Source: Pseudomonadales bacterium (GTDB lineage: Bacteria > Pseudomonadota > Gammaproteobacteria > Pseudomonadales > Azotimanducaceae). From it: DNA of 43,075 bases. Both the position numbers and the translations under genes were made by a program. This document shows, in pieces, positions 13,639-21,849 of the stretch (the first letter of the stretch is position 1; each line of letters begins with the position of its first letter). Location of the stretch: positions 1 to 43,075 of the forward strand of contig SLQW01000119.1 of assembly GCA_007131295.1 (NCBI GenBank), written 5' to 3'. The notes beneath the pieces were generated by a model that made no database searches, had not been told where the DNA came from, and saw nothing but the letters and a program-made list of their open reading frames with translations.

Positions 13639-15555
13639 ATGGGCGAAGACCTGCGCCGTTACGGCTACCTGCGCGCCATGGCCGCGTCACCGCCGGTGGT
13701 GCCTGCTGATCCCGAGCACAACGTCACTGCGCTGATCTCGGAGGTCGCGGTCGCGCGCGAGCTGCATGCGTCGCTGCTGTTGCTGCCGGAACTCGCCCTG
13801 ACCGGCTACAGCAGCGAGGATTTGTTTTTCTCCTCGGCACTGGAGGCGGCGACGCGTGCCGCGCTGGCGCGCCTGGTGGCGGCTACGGCGGATGGTGGAC
13901 CGGTGGTGGTGGTCGGCGCACCGCTGGCGGTCGCCGACGGGCGCGTTTTCAACGCTGCTCTGGTGCTCGCTAACGGCGCAATTTGCGGCGCGGTGCCGAA
14001 GGCGCACCTGCCGAACTACGGCGAGTTCTACGATCGTCGCTGGTTTGCTGACGGCCACGGTGTGGACCTCGAGGTGGCGGACCCCGAGCTCGGCAGTTTC
14101 CGCCTTGCCGCGAGCCAGCTGTTCCGGGTCGGCAGCATGCGCTTCGCGCTGGAGATCTGCGAGGACCTCTGGGCCCCCGACCCACCCGGTGCGCGCCATG
14201 CGGTCGCCGGTGCTGAGCTGTTGTTGAATCCTTCTGCAAGCAACGAACTGGTGGCGAAGGCGGACTACCGCAAGGACCTGGTGCGTATGACCAGTGCACA
14301 ACGTCTCTGCGGCTATCTCTACGCGTCAGCCGGGCCGGGTGAGTCGAGCAAGGATCTGGTGTTCGGTGGTCATCTCCTGGCCGCGGAAAACGGAGTTGTC
14401 CTCGCCGAGAGCGAGCGGTTTCGCCTCGACGGCAGTCGCCTGTGCGTCGACTTCGATCTCGACCACGTGCGCCACGATCGGCGTCAGAACAGCACGTTCC
14501 GTAATGCGCCGCGTCCCACCGGCTATGTTGAGGTGAATGCCGGAGTGGGCGTGGTGCTGCCCGAGGTGGAGCGCGCCATCGCTCCTTACCCTTTCGTGCC
14601 GGACGACGAAACGGAAGTCGATGCCCGTGCGGCGGAGATTCTCGCGATCCAGGCCACAGGGCTTGCGCGCCGCATGCTATCTGTTGGGCAGCCGAAGCTC
14701 GTCATCGGTCTATCGGGTGGACTCGACTCCACGCTCGCGTTTCTGGTCGCGTTGGAGGCATTGGCGCGAACGGAGCGGCCGACGAGCGATCTGCTTGCCG
14801 TCACCATGCCTGGCCCCGCCACCGGCGCGCGTACGCTCGCCTCCGCGCGATCCCTGGCAGAAGAGGCCGGCGTCACGCTGCTGGAAATCCCGATTCACGC
14901 GGCCGTAGCCCAGCATCTCGACGATCTCGGTCACGATCCGGATGTTCACGACGTGACGTTCGAGAACGCGCAGGCGCGGGAGCGAACCCAACTGCTGTTC
15001 AATCTTGCCAACAAGCATGGTGGACTGGTGGTGGGGACGGGCGATCTTTCTGAGCTGGCGCTTGGGTGGTGCACCTTCAACGGCGACCACATGGCGAGCT
15101 ACAACGTCAATGCCAGCGTGCCGAAGACGCTGATCGCCTATCTCGTGCGCTGGTATGCCCGTCACCGCGGCGGTGCGGAGCTCGCCCGGATTCTGGAAGA
15201 CGTGCTGGCGACGCCGATTTCGCCCGAGCTCGTCCCGGCTAAAGACGAAGCTGAGGTCGCACAGCATACTGAGACGCTGGTGGGCCCCTACGAATTGCAC
15301 GACTTCTTTCTGTACCACTACATGCGCCATGGCAGCGCCCCGGACAAGATTCGCTGGCTCGCAGAACGGGCCTTTGCGCAGCGCCACGACGCGACGACCA
15401 TCCAGCGCTGGCTGGCCGTTTTCCTCAAGCGGTTTCACAGCCAGCAGTTCAAGCGCAGCACCTTGCCGCCCGGGCCCAAGGTTGGAACGGTCAGCCTGTC
15501 GCCGCGCGGAGACTGGCGCATGCCGGACGAATCGCCACCACCGCGGTTCCCGTGA
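13639..15555 (+). CDS. nadE: Glutamine-dependent NAD+ synthetase
   Basis: Last step of NAD biosynthesis: deamido-NAD, ATP and glutamine give NAD+. The 638-residue protein carries an N-terminal nitrilase-type glutaminase (E51 in LLPELALTGY, K121 in PKAHLPNYGEF, C174 in LEICEDLWAP), which channels ammonia to the C-terminal synthetase. The synthetase has the ATP pyrophosphatase loop SGGLDST (359-365) and the TGDLSELALGWCT region. The size fits the family's longer bacterial two-domain form. A GAGG element precedes the ATG and a candidate -10 lies upstream. It converges with the pseudouridine synthase gene, with only 17 bp between their stops. Confidence 0.96.
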   Translation: MGEDLRRYGYLRAMAASPPVVPADPEHNVTALISEVAVARELHASLLLLPELALTGYSSEDLFFSSALEAATRAALARLVAATADGGPVVVVGAPLAVADGRVFNAALVLANGAICGAVPKAHLPNYGEFYDRRWFADGHGVDLEVADPELGSFRLAASQLFRVGSMRFALEICEDLWAPDPPGARHAVAGAELLLNPSASNELVAKADYRKDLVRMTSAQRLCGYLYASAGPGESSKDLVFGGHLLAAENGVVLAESERFRLDGSRLCVDFDLDHVRHDRRQNSTFRNAPRPTGYVEVNAGVGVVLPEVERAIAPYPFVPDDETEVDARAAEILAIQATGLARRMLSVGQPKLVIGLSGGLDSTLAFLVALEALARTERPTSDLLAVTMPGPATGARTLASARSLAEEAGVTLLEIPIHAAVAQHLDDLGHDPDVHDVTFENAQARERTQLLFNLANKHGGLVVGTGDLSELALGWCTFNGDHMASYNVNASVPKTLIAYLVRWYARHRGGAELARILEDVLATPISPELVPAKDEAEVAQHTETLVGPYELHDFFLYHYMRHGSAPDKIRWLAERAFAQRHDATTIQRWLAVFLKRFHSQQFKRSTLPPGPKVGTVSLSPRGDWRMPDESPPPRFP

Positions 15556-15572
15556 CGGGTTTGATCTGGTCT

Positions 15573-16385
15573 TCACGCCAAGGTCGGCAGTTGGGGCAGC
15601 AAGGCGCGAAAATCGCCTGGCAGCGGCGCCCGGAAGCAAGTGGGGCGCGCGATGCCGTCGCCCAGCGACGGCAGGCGCAGGCGCCGACAGTGCAAGGCGA
15701 GGCGAGACGCCTGCTGGTCTGAATCTGCCGGCGCCCCGTAGAGGTGATCTCCCAGAAGCGGTGCTCCGATCCAGGCGAGATGAACCCGTATCTGGTGGGT
15801 GCGGCCCGTGATCAGGTGCACGCTGAACAGGCTGCGTTTGCCGTCGCTCCGATGTGTTCGCGCGCGGGTGATCGCCGTACGGGCGCCCTGCTTCAACGGA
15901 GTATCTGAAGGCAGGTGATAGCGCTTGCCTGTCGAATCGAATGCAATGGCGTCACGTGGCCCGGCGACCCGCCAGCGGCTCTTGCGTCCGGGCGCCAGCG
16001 GCAGATCGATCGTGAGCGTGCCGGGTGGCAGGCCGGCCGAGTGACTCGCTGCACCATCAGGCGCGGCCCGACCGATCGCGGCCCGACCGATCGCGGCCCG
16101 ACCGATCGCCGCGTACCACTTGTCTACGGTGCCGGCTTCGAACGCTGCGCTGATCCTGCGCTGTACTTTGCGATTCAACGCCACGAGCAGCAGACCGGAT
16201 GTGCCCTTGTCGATGCGGTGGACCGCAAGTGGGCGCAGGCCTTCCGGCGCCAACAGTGCCTCCAGAGCCTCCCACAGGCAGGGCATCCCGCTACGGTCTG
16301 CCAGCACGGGTACGCCGCTGGCCTTGTCCAGTACGAGCAGGCCCGGGTCGCGCCAGACTATGTCGGCGCGCGGTGCCAGATTCAT
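15573..16385 (-). CDS. RluA-family pseudouridine synthase
   Basis: A 270-residue enzyme that isomerises uridine to pseudouridine in rRNA or tRNA. The catalytic aspartate is D59 in the HRIDKGTSGLLL motif, and the second family motif appears as ITGRTHQIRVHLAWIGAPLLGD. No S4 RNA-binding domain is present at the N-terminus, so it resembles the compact RluA/TruC/YqcB-like members; the target cannot be assigned. A low-complexity insertion follows KWYAAI, encoded by three perfect copies of a 15-base repeat (AIGRA units). I start at the ATG that overlaps the GST stop codon by four bases (ATGA); a longer open frame upstream reads through that gene. It is probably co-transcribed with the GST. Confidence 0.88.
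   Translation of the reverse strand: MNLAPRADIVWRDPGLLVLDKASGVPVLADRSGMPCLWEALEALLAPEGLRPLAVHRIDKGTSGLLLVALNRKVQRRISAAFEAGTVDKWYAAIGRAAIGRAAIGRAAPDGAASHSAGLPPGTLTIDLPLAPGRKSRWRVAGPRDAIAFDSTGKRYHLPSDTPLKQGARTAITRARTHRSDGKRSLFSVHLITGRTHQIRVHLAWIGAPLLGDHLYGAPADSDQQASRLALHCRRLRLPSLGDGIARPTCFRAPLPGDFRALLPQLPTLA
16063..16107. repeat. 15-bp in-frame triplication inside the pseudouridine synthase gene
   Basis: Three perfect consecutive copies of GCGGCCCGACCGATC encode repeated Ile-Gly-Arg-Ala-Ala on the minus strand. The period of 15 keeps the reading frame. Perfect identity suggests a recent slippage expansion within a loop of the enzyme. Confidence 0.92.
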
Positions 16386-17197
16386 GCGGGAAATTCCGGC
16401 GTGAAGCGGATGTTGTCGCGCTCGAGTCCGGCGAGGACCACGTCGAGGCCACCGGATTTGATCATCCACTCCAGGCGATGGTCCCGATACTCGCGTTTGA
16501 ACTCTCCCCTTTCCAGCATGGCTCGGACAGCCTGCATACCAGCGCGGGCGGCTTCAGTGCCGCCCATGGCCATGCTCGCTGCTGCTGAGTTCGCCGCGGC
16601 AACGCTGGGGCGGGCGTTGGCGCGCTGCTGCCAGGCATGCAGCGGTGTGCCCGGCTCGGGACCGAGGTCGAAGCCGGCCGAGCCGTTGATATAGGGGATG
16701 ACGGCCAGGTCGCCCCAGCCGAACCGATCGCCGCTGAACCAGTCCGCGTCTCCGAGTTCTGCACTCAGCCAGGTATGCCAGCGCCGCGTCTGCTCCGCGG
16801 CACGATTGCGCAAAGCTGCAGCGAGTTCGCCCTCGGCGCGGCCGAAGTGGACGATCTCCGCCAGACCCCAGTTGATGGCCTCGTAATGGGTGTCCATGAC
16901 TTCCTCGATCATGCGTACGCGAGCCCGGGCTGCCGCTGATTCCGGTAGCAGGGCGGGCTCCGGCCAGCGGTCCTCGATGTACTCGAGGATGATGCTGGAA
17001 TCGAAGATCTTTACTTCGCCATCGATCAGCGCGGGTACCTCACCGCGCGGGCTCGCAAGCTGGAAATCCCCTGGCACCTGACCGCTCCCGAGTGCTTCGG
17101 GCAGGCGCGCTTCGAAGGGCACGTCCTTCTCCGCCAGAGCGATCTTCACTTTCTGGGCGTATGGGGAGAGCGGATGATCGAACAGGGTAACGGTCAT
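16382..17197 (-). CDS. Glutathione S-transferase family protein
   Basis: A 271-residue cytosolic GST-like protein. Residues 1-80 form the thioredoxin-like domain with LFDHPLSPYAQKVKIAL (the catalytic Ser/Tyr region near 11-13), the cis-proline motif GEVPALIDG, and the glutathione-binding FDSSIILEYIEDRWP. The all-helical C-terminal domain carries GWGDLAVIPYINGS, matching the N-capping motif region. It is about 50 residues longer than a typical GST, with a C-terminal extension after residue 215. The probable role is conjugation or reduction of electrophiles; the substrate is unknown. It overlaps the downstream pseudouridine synthase gene by four bases, and the start is set by the ATG with GAGGAGCA upstream. 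Confidence 0.88.
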   Translation of the reverse strand: MTVTLFDHPLSPYAQKVKIALAEKDVPFEARLPEALGSGQVPGDFQLASPRGEVPALIDGEVKIFDSSIILEYIEDRWPEPALLPESAAARARVRMIEEVMDTHYEAINWGLAEIVHFGRAEGELAAALRNRAAEQTRRWHTWLSAELGDADWFSGDRFGWGDLAVIPYINGSAGFDLGPEPGTPLHAWQQRANARPSVAAANSAAASMAMGGTEAARAGMQAVRAMLERGEFKREYRDHRLEWMIKSGGLDVVLAGLERDNIRFTPEFPA

Positions 17198-17292
17198 GAT
17201 CTGCTCCTCGATGGGTCAGCGTTCAGTGTAACCAGCGCAGAGGAACCGGGCAGCCGGCGCGGGTGGTAGACTCGGAACCGGAGGAAGCAACC

Positions 17293-18384
17293 ATGCGTGC
17301 CGCGATCCTGCGTCAAGGTCGACTGCTCGTCGATTCGGTTCCGGAGCCTGAGCCCGCAGCGGGTGAGGTGCTGGTGGGGACCCGTGCCTGCGGCATCTGT
17401 GGCTCCGATCTGCATGCAGCGGTTCACGCCCGGGACTTCGCGGCGAACTCGGACGGTCTGTTCGGGCTCGACCCTTCCAGGGACGTGGTGATGGGCCACG
17501 AATTCTGCGCCGAAATCCTCGATCATGGACCTGCAACCACACGGCGGTTCGCGCCGGGTACCCTGGTCTGTTCGGTGCCCTGGACCCGCCATGCCGGGCA
17601 GCGCGAGAACGTGGGCTATTCGAACGTGGTGCCGGGTGGATACGGGGAGCGCATGGTACTTACCGAGGAGCTGCTCCTGCCGGTGCCCAATGGTCTCTCT
17701 GCCCGGGCAGCGGCGCTGACCGAGCCGATGGCGGTCGGCGTACATGCGGTTGCCAAGGCCCGTCTCACACCTGACGACGTCGCTCTGGTGATCGGCTGCG
17801 GGCCGGTGGGCTTGGCGGTGCTCAGTGCGCTCCGACTCGCAGGCGTGCGGCCTATCGTCGCTGCAGATTTCTCGCCGGCGCGGCGGCGGCTGGCGGAGGC
17901 GTTGGGTGCGGATCTGGTAATCGATCCCGGTGTCCATTCACCCTACGAAAGCTGGCGTGAACTGGCTGCGGTAACGGCGAGCGGCAGCCAGGTCCCGGTG
18001 AATCCTCTCAGCGGTGAACCGGAGTTGCGTCCTGGTGTCTTCTTCGAGTGTGTAGGTGTTCCGGGAGTTCTCGACCAGATGATGGCAGGCGCTCGCCATG
18101 GCTGTCGCGTTGTCGTGGTGGGCGTGTGTATGCAGGCCGATACGATTCACCCCATGCTTGCCATTACCCGGGAGCTGAATCTGCAGTTCGTGCTGGCGTA
18201 CACGGTGGATGAATTTGCCCGGACGCTGCGGCACATTGCCGAAGGCGAGCTGTCGGTGGAGCCATTGATCACGGCCACCGTGGATATCGCCGAGGTGCCG
18301 GCCGCATTTACGGCGCTCGGGCAGCCAGCGGATCATTGCAAGGTAATGGTCGAACCTGGCGGCGTCACGGGAGCATTCGCTTGA
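17293..18384 (+). CDS. Zinc-dependent alcohol dehydrogenase family protein
   Basis: A 363-residue medium-chain dehydrogenase. The catalytic zinc site is visible as C33 (ACGICGSDLH) and the GHE motif (68-70), and the Rossmann loop as GCGPVGLAVL. The four-cysteine structural zinc lobe of classical alcohol dehydrogenases is missing: the corresponding stretch reads LVCSVPWTRHAGQREN. Substrate unknown; NAD(P)-linked oxidation of an alcohol or polyol is expected. I use the ATG preceded by GGAGGAAGC and not the ATG 30 bases upstream. Its stop codon overlaps the TTG start of oxyR (TTGA), so oxyR translation appears coupled to it, an unusual partner for this regulator. Confidence 0.88.
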   Translation: MRAAILRQGRLLVDSVPEPEPAAGEVLVGTRACGICGSDLHAAVHARDFAANSDGLFGLDPSRDVVMGHEFCAEILDHGPATTRRFAPGTLVCSVPWTRHAGQRENVGYSNVVPGGYGERMVLTEELLLPVPNGLSARAAALTEPMAVGVHAVAKARLTPDDVALVIGCGPVGLAVLSALRLAGVRPIVAADFSPARRRLAEALGADLVIDPGVHSPYESWRELAAVTASGSQVPVNPLSGEPELRPGVFFECVGVPGVLDQMMAGARHGCRVVVVGVCMQADTIHPMLAITRELNLQFVLAYTVDEFARTLRHIAEGELSVEPLITATVDIAEVPAAFTALGQPADHCKVMVEPGGVTGAFA

Positions 18385-19289
18385 ACTTGAGGGATCTCAA
18401 ATATCTGGTGGCGGTAGCCGAACTCCGGCACTTCGGCCGTGCGGCGGAATCCTGCCATGTTTCTCAGCCGACGCTCTCGACCCAGTTGCGTAAGCTGGAA
18501 GAGTTCCTCGGCGTCACGCTCATCGAGCGCAACAACCGCCAGGTGCTGCTCACGCCCATTGGCGAGAAGGTGGTGGAGCAGGCGCGGGCGGTACTGCGAA
18601 ACAGCGATCAGCTCGTCAAGCTCGCACGGGAGGCCCGTGACCCCTTCGGAGGAGAATTTCGCTTAGGCATCATACCGACGGTGGCGCCCTATCTGCTTTC
18701 CAAAATTCTGCCGCCGATTCGCGAGGCGCTGCCCGATCTGCAGATACAACTGGTGGAGGCCCAAACCGCGGTAGTCACGGAATCCCTGCGCGAAGGCCAA
18801 CTCGATGCGGTGATTCTGGCGCTGCCGGTAGATGAGGACAACGTCCGGGCTACACCGCTTTACGCCGAGCCGTTTTATCTGGCGGTATCGCCGAAGCATC
18901 CTCTGTGCGGTTTGAACTCCGTGCGCTCCTGCGATCTGGAAGCTGCCGAAGTGCTGCTGCTCGAGGATGGACATTGCCTCAGGGACCAGGCTTTGGAAGT
19001 CTGCAAGCAGGCCCATGCGGTGGAGAAGACGAACTTCTCGGCGACCAGTATCGAGACGCTGCGGCACATGGTGTCGGCCAATGTTGGCATCACGCTTATG
19101 CCGGAGCTGGCCATGGATCGTGACGGCAAGTCGATTCGATACATTCCGTTCGAGCCCGAGGCGCCGCATCGGGTCATTGGCCTGGTTTGGCGCAATACGA
19201 GCACTCGCGAGGCGCTGCTCGAGCGCCTCGCGCAACTCATCAGTGACGCCGTGACTACCTCGCTGCCGTTGGAGCGGCCGGCCGCTTGA
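18381..19289 (+). CDS. oxyR: Hydrogen peroxide-sensing LysR-family regulator OxyR
   Basis: A 302-residue LysR-type activator that senses peroxide by forming a disulfide. The helix-turn-helix lies in residues 1-60 (LVAVAELRHFGRAAESCHVS, then QPTLSTQLRKLEEFLG). The redox cysteines are C199 and C208 in LLEDGHCLRDQALEVC, with exactly the spacing and numbering of E. coli OxyR. The C-terminal effector domain includes SIETLRHMVSANVGITLMP. With a TTG start the protein begins MNLRDLKYLV, the canonical OxyR start; the TTG overlaps the stop of the alcohol dehydrogenase gene. It converges on the DUF3501/Fe-S/rubrerythrin operon, all likely part of oxidative stress defence. Confidence 0.95.
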   Translation: MNLRDLKYLVAVAELRHFGRAAESCHVSQPTLSTQLRKLEEFLGVTLIERNNRQVLLTPIGEKVVEQARAVLRNSDQLVKLAREARDPFGGEFRLGIIPTVAPYLLSKILPPIREALPDLQIQLVEAQTAVVTESLREGQLDAVILALPVDEDNVRATPLYAEPFYLAVSPKHPLCGLNSVRSCDLEAAEVLLLEDGHCLRDQALEVCKQAHAVEKTNFSATSIETLRHMVSANVGITLMPELAMDRDGKSIRYIPFEPEAPHRVIGLVWRNTSTREALLERLAQLISDAVTTSLPLERPAA

Positions 19290-19298
19290 GCGCCTTGC

Positions 19299-19316
19299 GG
19301 CGCCCTAGGGGGCGCC
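19299..19316. terminator. Hairpin between convergent oxyR and DUF3501 genes
   Basis: GGCGCCC, a 4-base loop and GGGCGCC form a 7-bp GC-only stem in the 69-bp gap between two convergent genes. No T-run follows on either strand, so termination would be weak or need Rho. Confidence 0.4.
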
Positions 19317-19358
19317 GAAGAGAACCTTGCGTCGCGCCGGACAGGTGCAAGGACGAAA

Positions 19359-19955
19359 CTACTGGGGCAGTTCGAGATCGCCGGCTAGAGAATCGCGGCT
19401 CTCGGGGGAGAGCGTAACCTCGCTGGTCAGCTTGGGATGATCCACTCCCGCACGAATCGCAGCGCCGTCCTTGACGGCTCGAAGCATGGGCGGGCTCAAC
19501 TCGAAACGCAGAAAGTGTACGGAAGACGTCTTCTCGTCGCTCTCGCGCTCGAGGTCTTCGTCGGCAATGGCGTAAACCCGGTCGTGACCTTCGACCTGCA
19601 CGTAAACGCGGTCTTCGACGCCGATCAGTTCTGCGAGACGCGCCCGTCGGACGGCCACATCCGGATACTCGATCATGAACGTGGCCTTCCAGTTGCTGCC
19701 GTCTGGTATCAGCGGATTGTACGCTTCGAGCTCTTCCTCGATGCCCTCGCTTTCGAAGATGCGCTCAGCGCGCAACATTTCCTGCACCTGATAGTGCATG
19801 GTCAGGAAATCCTCGAAATACAGATTGGCCGTCTCCGTTTCGTCCAGCGAGATACGCCTGGGTTTCTTGTGCGCGATCACTTTGCGCCGGAATTCCTCAC
19901 GAATTTGGGCGTAGTGCTCGAGGCTATGAAGTGAATCACGATCAAGTTTCTGCAT
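19359..19955 (-). CDS. DUF3501 family protein
   Basis: A 198-residue protein of the DUF3501 family, typically found beside rubrerythrin and a GlpC-like Fe-S protein, as here. Visible features are a conserved-looking N-terminus (MQKLDRDSLHSLEHYAQIR), HKKPRRISL, LYFEDFLTMHYQVQEMLRAE and NWKATFMIEYPD; there are no cysteines in the family core and no membrane segment. The function is unknown. The phrase HYQVQEML with nearby Glu and His could hold a metal, but that is speculation. I start at the ATG 28 bp after the Fe-S gene's stop. It is the last gene of the operon. Confidence 0.88.
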   Translation of the reverse strand: MQKLDRDSLHSLEHYAQIREEFRRKVIAHKKPRRISLDETETANLYFEDFLTMHYQVQEMLRAERIFESEGIEEELEAYNPLIPDGSNWKATFMIEYPDVAVRRARLAELIGVEDRVYVQVEGHDRVYAIADEDLERESDEKTSSVHFLRFELSPPMLRAVKDGAAIRAGVDHPKLTSEVTLSPESRDSLAGDLELPQ

Positions 19956-19983
19956 GGTGTCTGTCCTTCTCGACTGCGTTTGC

Positions 19984-21318
19984 TCAGAGCCCGTACGCGA
20001 CGCGGAGCATGGTGATCGGATGCTCGGCACGCTGTTCGCCGTCTATACCGTGCTCGATCATGCGGCCCGCCATCGGGCAGTCGCTACCATAGTGTTCGGC
20101 GTCTGCCTGCTTCACCCGATTGACTACCGGGCGCGCAATCTTGACGGCGTGAGCGTGGGTCTCGCTCTTGATTGCGTAAGTGCCGTCGTGCCCTGAGCAG
20201 CGTTCGATCAGTGTGATTTCCGTGTCCGGTATCAGACTGAGGATCTCTCGAGTCTTCTGTCCGATGTTCTGTACACGTTGGTGACAGGCCGCGTGATAGG
20301 CCACTTTGCCGAGGGGGCGTTCGAAGTCGGTATCGAACATCCCTTCCTTGTGCCGTAACGCGAAATATTCGAAGGGGTCGAAGATATGCTCGGCCACCTT
20401 CTGTACATCGGCGTCCTCGGGGAACATCAGCGGCAGCTCCTGCTTGAACATCAGCACGCAGGATGGGATCGGTGCCATGATGTCCCAGCCTTCTTCGATG
20501 GCCTCCAGCAGGACCGGGATGTTGGCATCCTTCAGCCGCTCCACGGCGGCAAGATCACCGAGTTCGAACTTGGGCATCCCGCAGCAGCGCTCTCCGGTCA
20601 GCACCTTCATCGCGATGCCATTCCGATTGAGGACTTTGGCCAGATCTTCGCCGAGTTCCGGCTCGTTCCAGTTGCCGTAGCAGGTCGTGTACAGAGCGAC
20701 CTTGCCGGTCGTCCGACCCGCGGAGCGAGCCTCATCCTCGACGCCGACGATATCTTTCTGGCGCTTTTTGAAGGAGTTGGAATGGAACTTCGGCAGTGGC
20801 GCCTCGGGATGAATGCCGGCTGCGGCGTTCAGCGCCTTGCGAAGCACCCCAACGCCATTGACCGCGTTGGCGGTCTGGGCGATGCCAGGCGTGCCGACAA
20901 AGCCGAATACACGGTCAGTACTGGTGATGAGCCGATCACGCCACTTTGACTGCCCTTTCCTGAAACCCACTGCCTTGGCGCGCAGCATCAGGTGAGGAAA
21001 GTCGACCGCAAACTCGTGAGGGGGCAGGTAGGGGCACTTGGTCTCGGCGCAGAGGTCGCACATGAAGCATTGCTCGGCAACCTTGGGGAAATCTGCCTTG
21101 TCGACGCCATCCAATTCCATGGTGGGCGATTCGTCCACCAGGTCGAAAAGCACTGGGAATGACTGACACAGGCTGACGCAACGGCGGCAGGTATGGCAGA
21201 TGTCGAACACCCGCTCGAGCTCTGTATTGAGTGCGTCTTCATCCCAGAACTCAGCATCTTTCCACGGGATGGGTTCGCGCTGAGGACGCTCCAGATTGCC
21301 TTCACGATATTCGGACAC
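19984..21318 (-). CDS. GlpC/HdrD-like Fe-S protein of the rubrerythrin operon
   Basis: A 444-residue iron-sulfur oxidoreductase component. Two [4Fe-4S] motifs stand near the N-terminus: C41, C44, C47, C51 (CHTCRRCVSLC) and C84, C87, C90, C95 (CFMCDLCAETKC). The C-terminal half has two cysteine-rich CCG-type domains: the first with ERCCGMP, the second with HAACHQR and a variant RCSGHDG in place of CCG. Such modules in GlpC and heterodisulfide reductase pass electrons to membrane or soluble acceptors. No flavin or transmembrane partner is next to it; the plausible role is electron supply to rubrerythrin. It follows rubrerythrin after a strong terminator hairpin and precedes DUF3501, so it would be expressed at a lower level than rubrerythrin. 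Confidence 0.88.
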   Translation of the reverse strand: MSEYREGNLERPQREPIPWKDAEFWDEDALNTELERVFDICHTCRRCVSLCQSFPVLFDLVDESPTMELDGVDKADFPKVAEQCFMCDLCAETKCPYLPPHEFAVDFPHLMLRAKAVGFRKGQSKWRDRLITSTDRVFGFVGTPGIAQTANAVNGVGVLRKALNAAAGIHPEAPLPKFHSNSFKKRQKDIVGVEDEARSAGRTTGKVALYTTCYGNWNEPELGEDLAKVLNRNGIAMKVLTGERCCGMPKFELGDLAAVERLKDANIPVLLEAIEEGWDIMAPIPSCVLMFKQELPLMFPEDADVQKVAEHIFDPFEYFALRHKEGMFDTDFERPLGKVAYHAACHQRVQNIGQKTREILSLIPDTEITLIERCSGHDGTYAIKSETHAHAVKIARPVVNRVKQADAEHYGSDCPMAGRMIEHGIDGEQRAEHPITMLRVAYGL

Positions 21319-21372
21319 GGGTAAGTTTCCTTGACTTGGCCTCCCGAAGACTGAGGCGTGATGACCACGAAA

Positions 21373-21402
21373 AGAGAGGGGGCATTCGAATGCCCCCTCT
21401 CT
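21373..21402 (-). terminator. Intrinsic terminator inside the rubrerythrin operon
   Basis: A perfect 30-base palindrome (13-bp stem around TCGA) whose arm is AGAGAGGGGGCAT. Read on the minus strand it is followed by a short T-run (TCTCTTTTCG). It lies between the rubrerythrin stop and the Fe-S gene start. It should allow abundant rubrerythrin mRNA with reduced read-through to the downstream genes. Confidence 0.82.
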
Positions 21403-21432
21403 GCGACCTTCTCCAGGCTATCCGGGAGGGGG

Positions 21433-21849
21433 TCAGGCCATGGCGTCCAGGGCTTTCTGGAAGCGGTTAGCGTGGGAGCGCTCCGCTTTGGCCAGAGTCT
21501 CGAACCAATCCGCGATCTCGTCGAAACCTTCTTCACGCGCCGTCTTGGCCATTCCCGGGTACATATCGGTGTACTCGTGAGTTTCGCCAGCCACGGCTGC
21601 CTTCAGATTGTCGCGCGTGGTGCCGATGGGCAGACCCGTTGCCGGATCACCGACCTGCTCCATGTACTCGAGGTGGCCGTGCGCGTGGCCGGTCTCACCT
21701 TCAGCCGTGGAGCGGAATACGGCGGCAACGTCGTTCTCACCTTCGACATCTGCCTTGGCAGCGAAGTAGAGATAGCGGCGGTTTGCCTGGGACTCGCCCG
21801 CAAAGGCTTCCTTCAGGTTTTCGAGGGTCTTGCTGCTCTTGAGATCCAT
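21433..21849 (-). CDS. Rubrerythrin (rubredoxin-less)
   Basis: A 138-residue four-helix-bundle di-iron protein that reduces hydrogen peroxide. The iron-binding residues appear as E19 ([10 protein letters not shown]), E52 and H55 (EGETGH), E89 and E92 (GETHEY) and E123 and H126 (KAERSH), the ferritin-like double ExxH pattern. The C-terminal rubredoxin domain of classical rubrerythrin is missing, so electrons must come from another protein; the adjacent Fe-S protein is the obvious candidate. The start is the ATG with AGGGAAGTGACC upstream; an in-frame ATG 87 bases further up has no support. A terminator follows the gene and a candidate -10 box precedes it. Confidence 0.93.
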   Translation of the reverse strand: MDLKSSKTLENLKEAFAGESQANRRYLYFAAKADVEGENDVAAVFRSTAEGETGHAHGHLEYMEQVGDPATGLPIGTTRDNLKAAVAGETHEYTDMYPGMAKTAREEGFDEIADWFETLAKAERSHANRFQKALDAMA

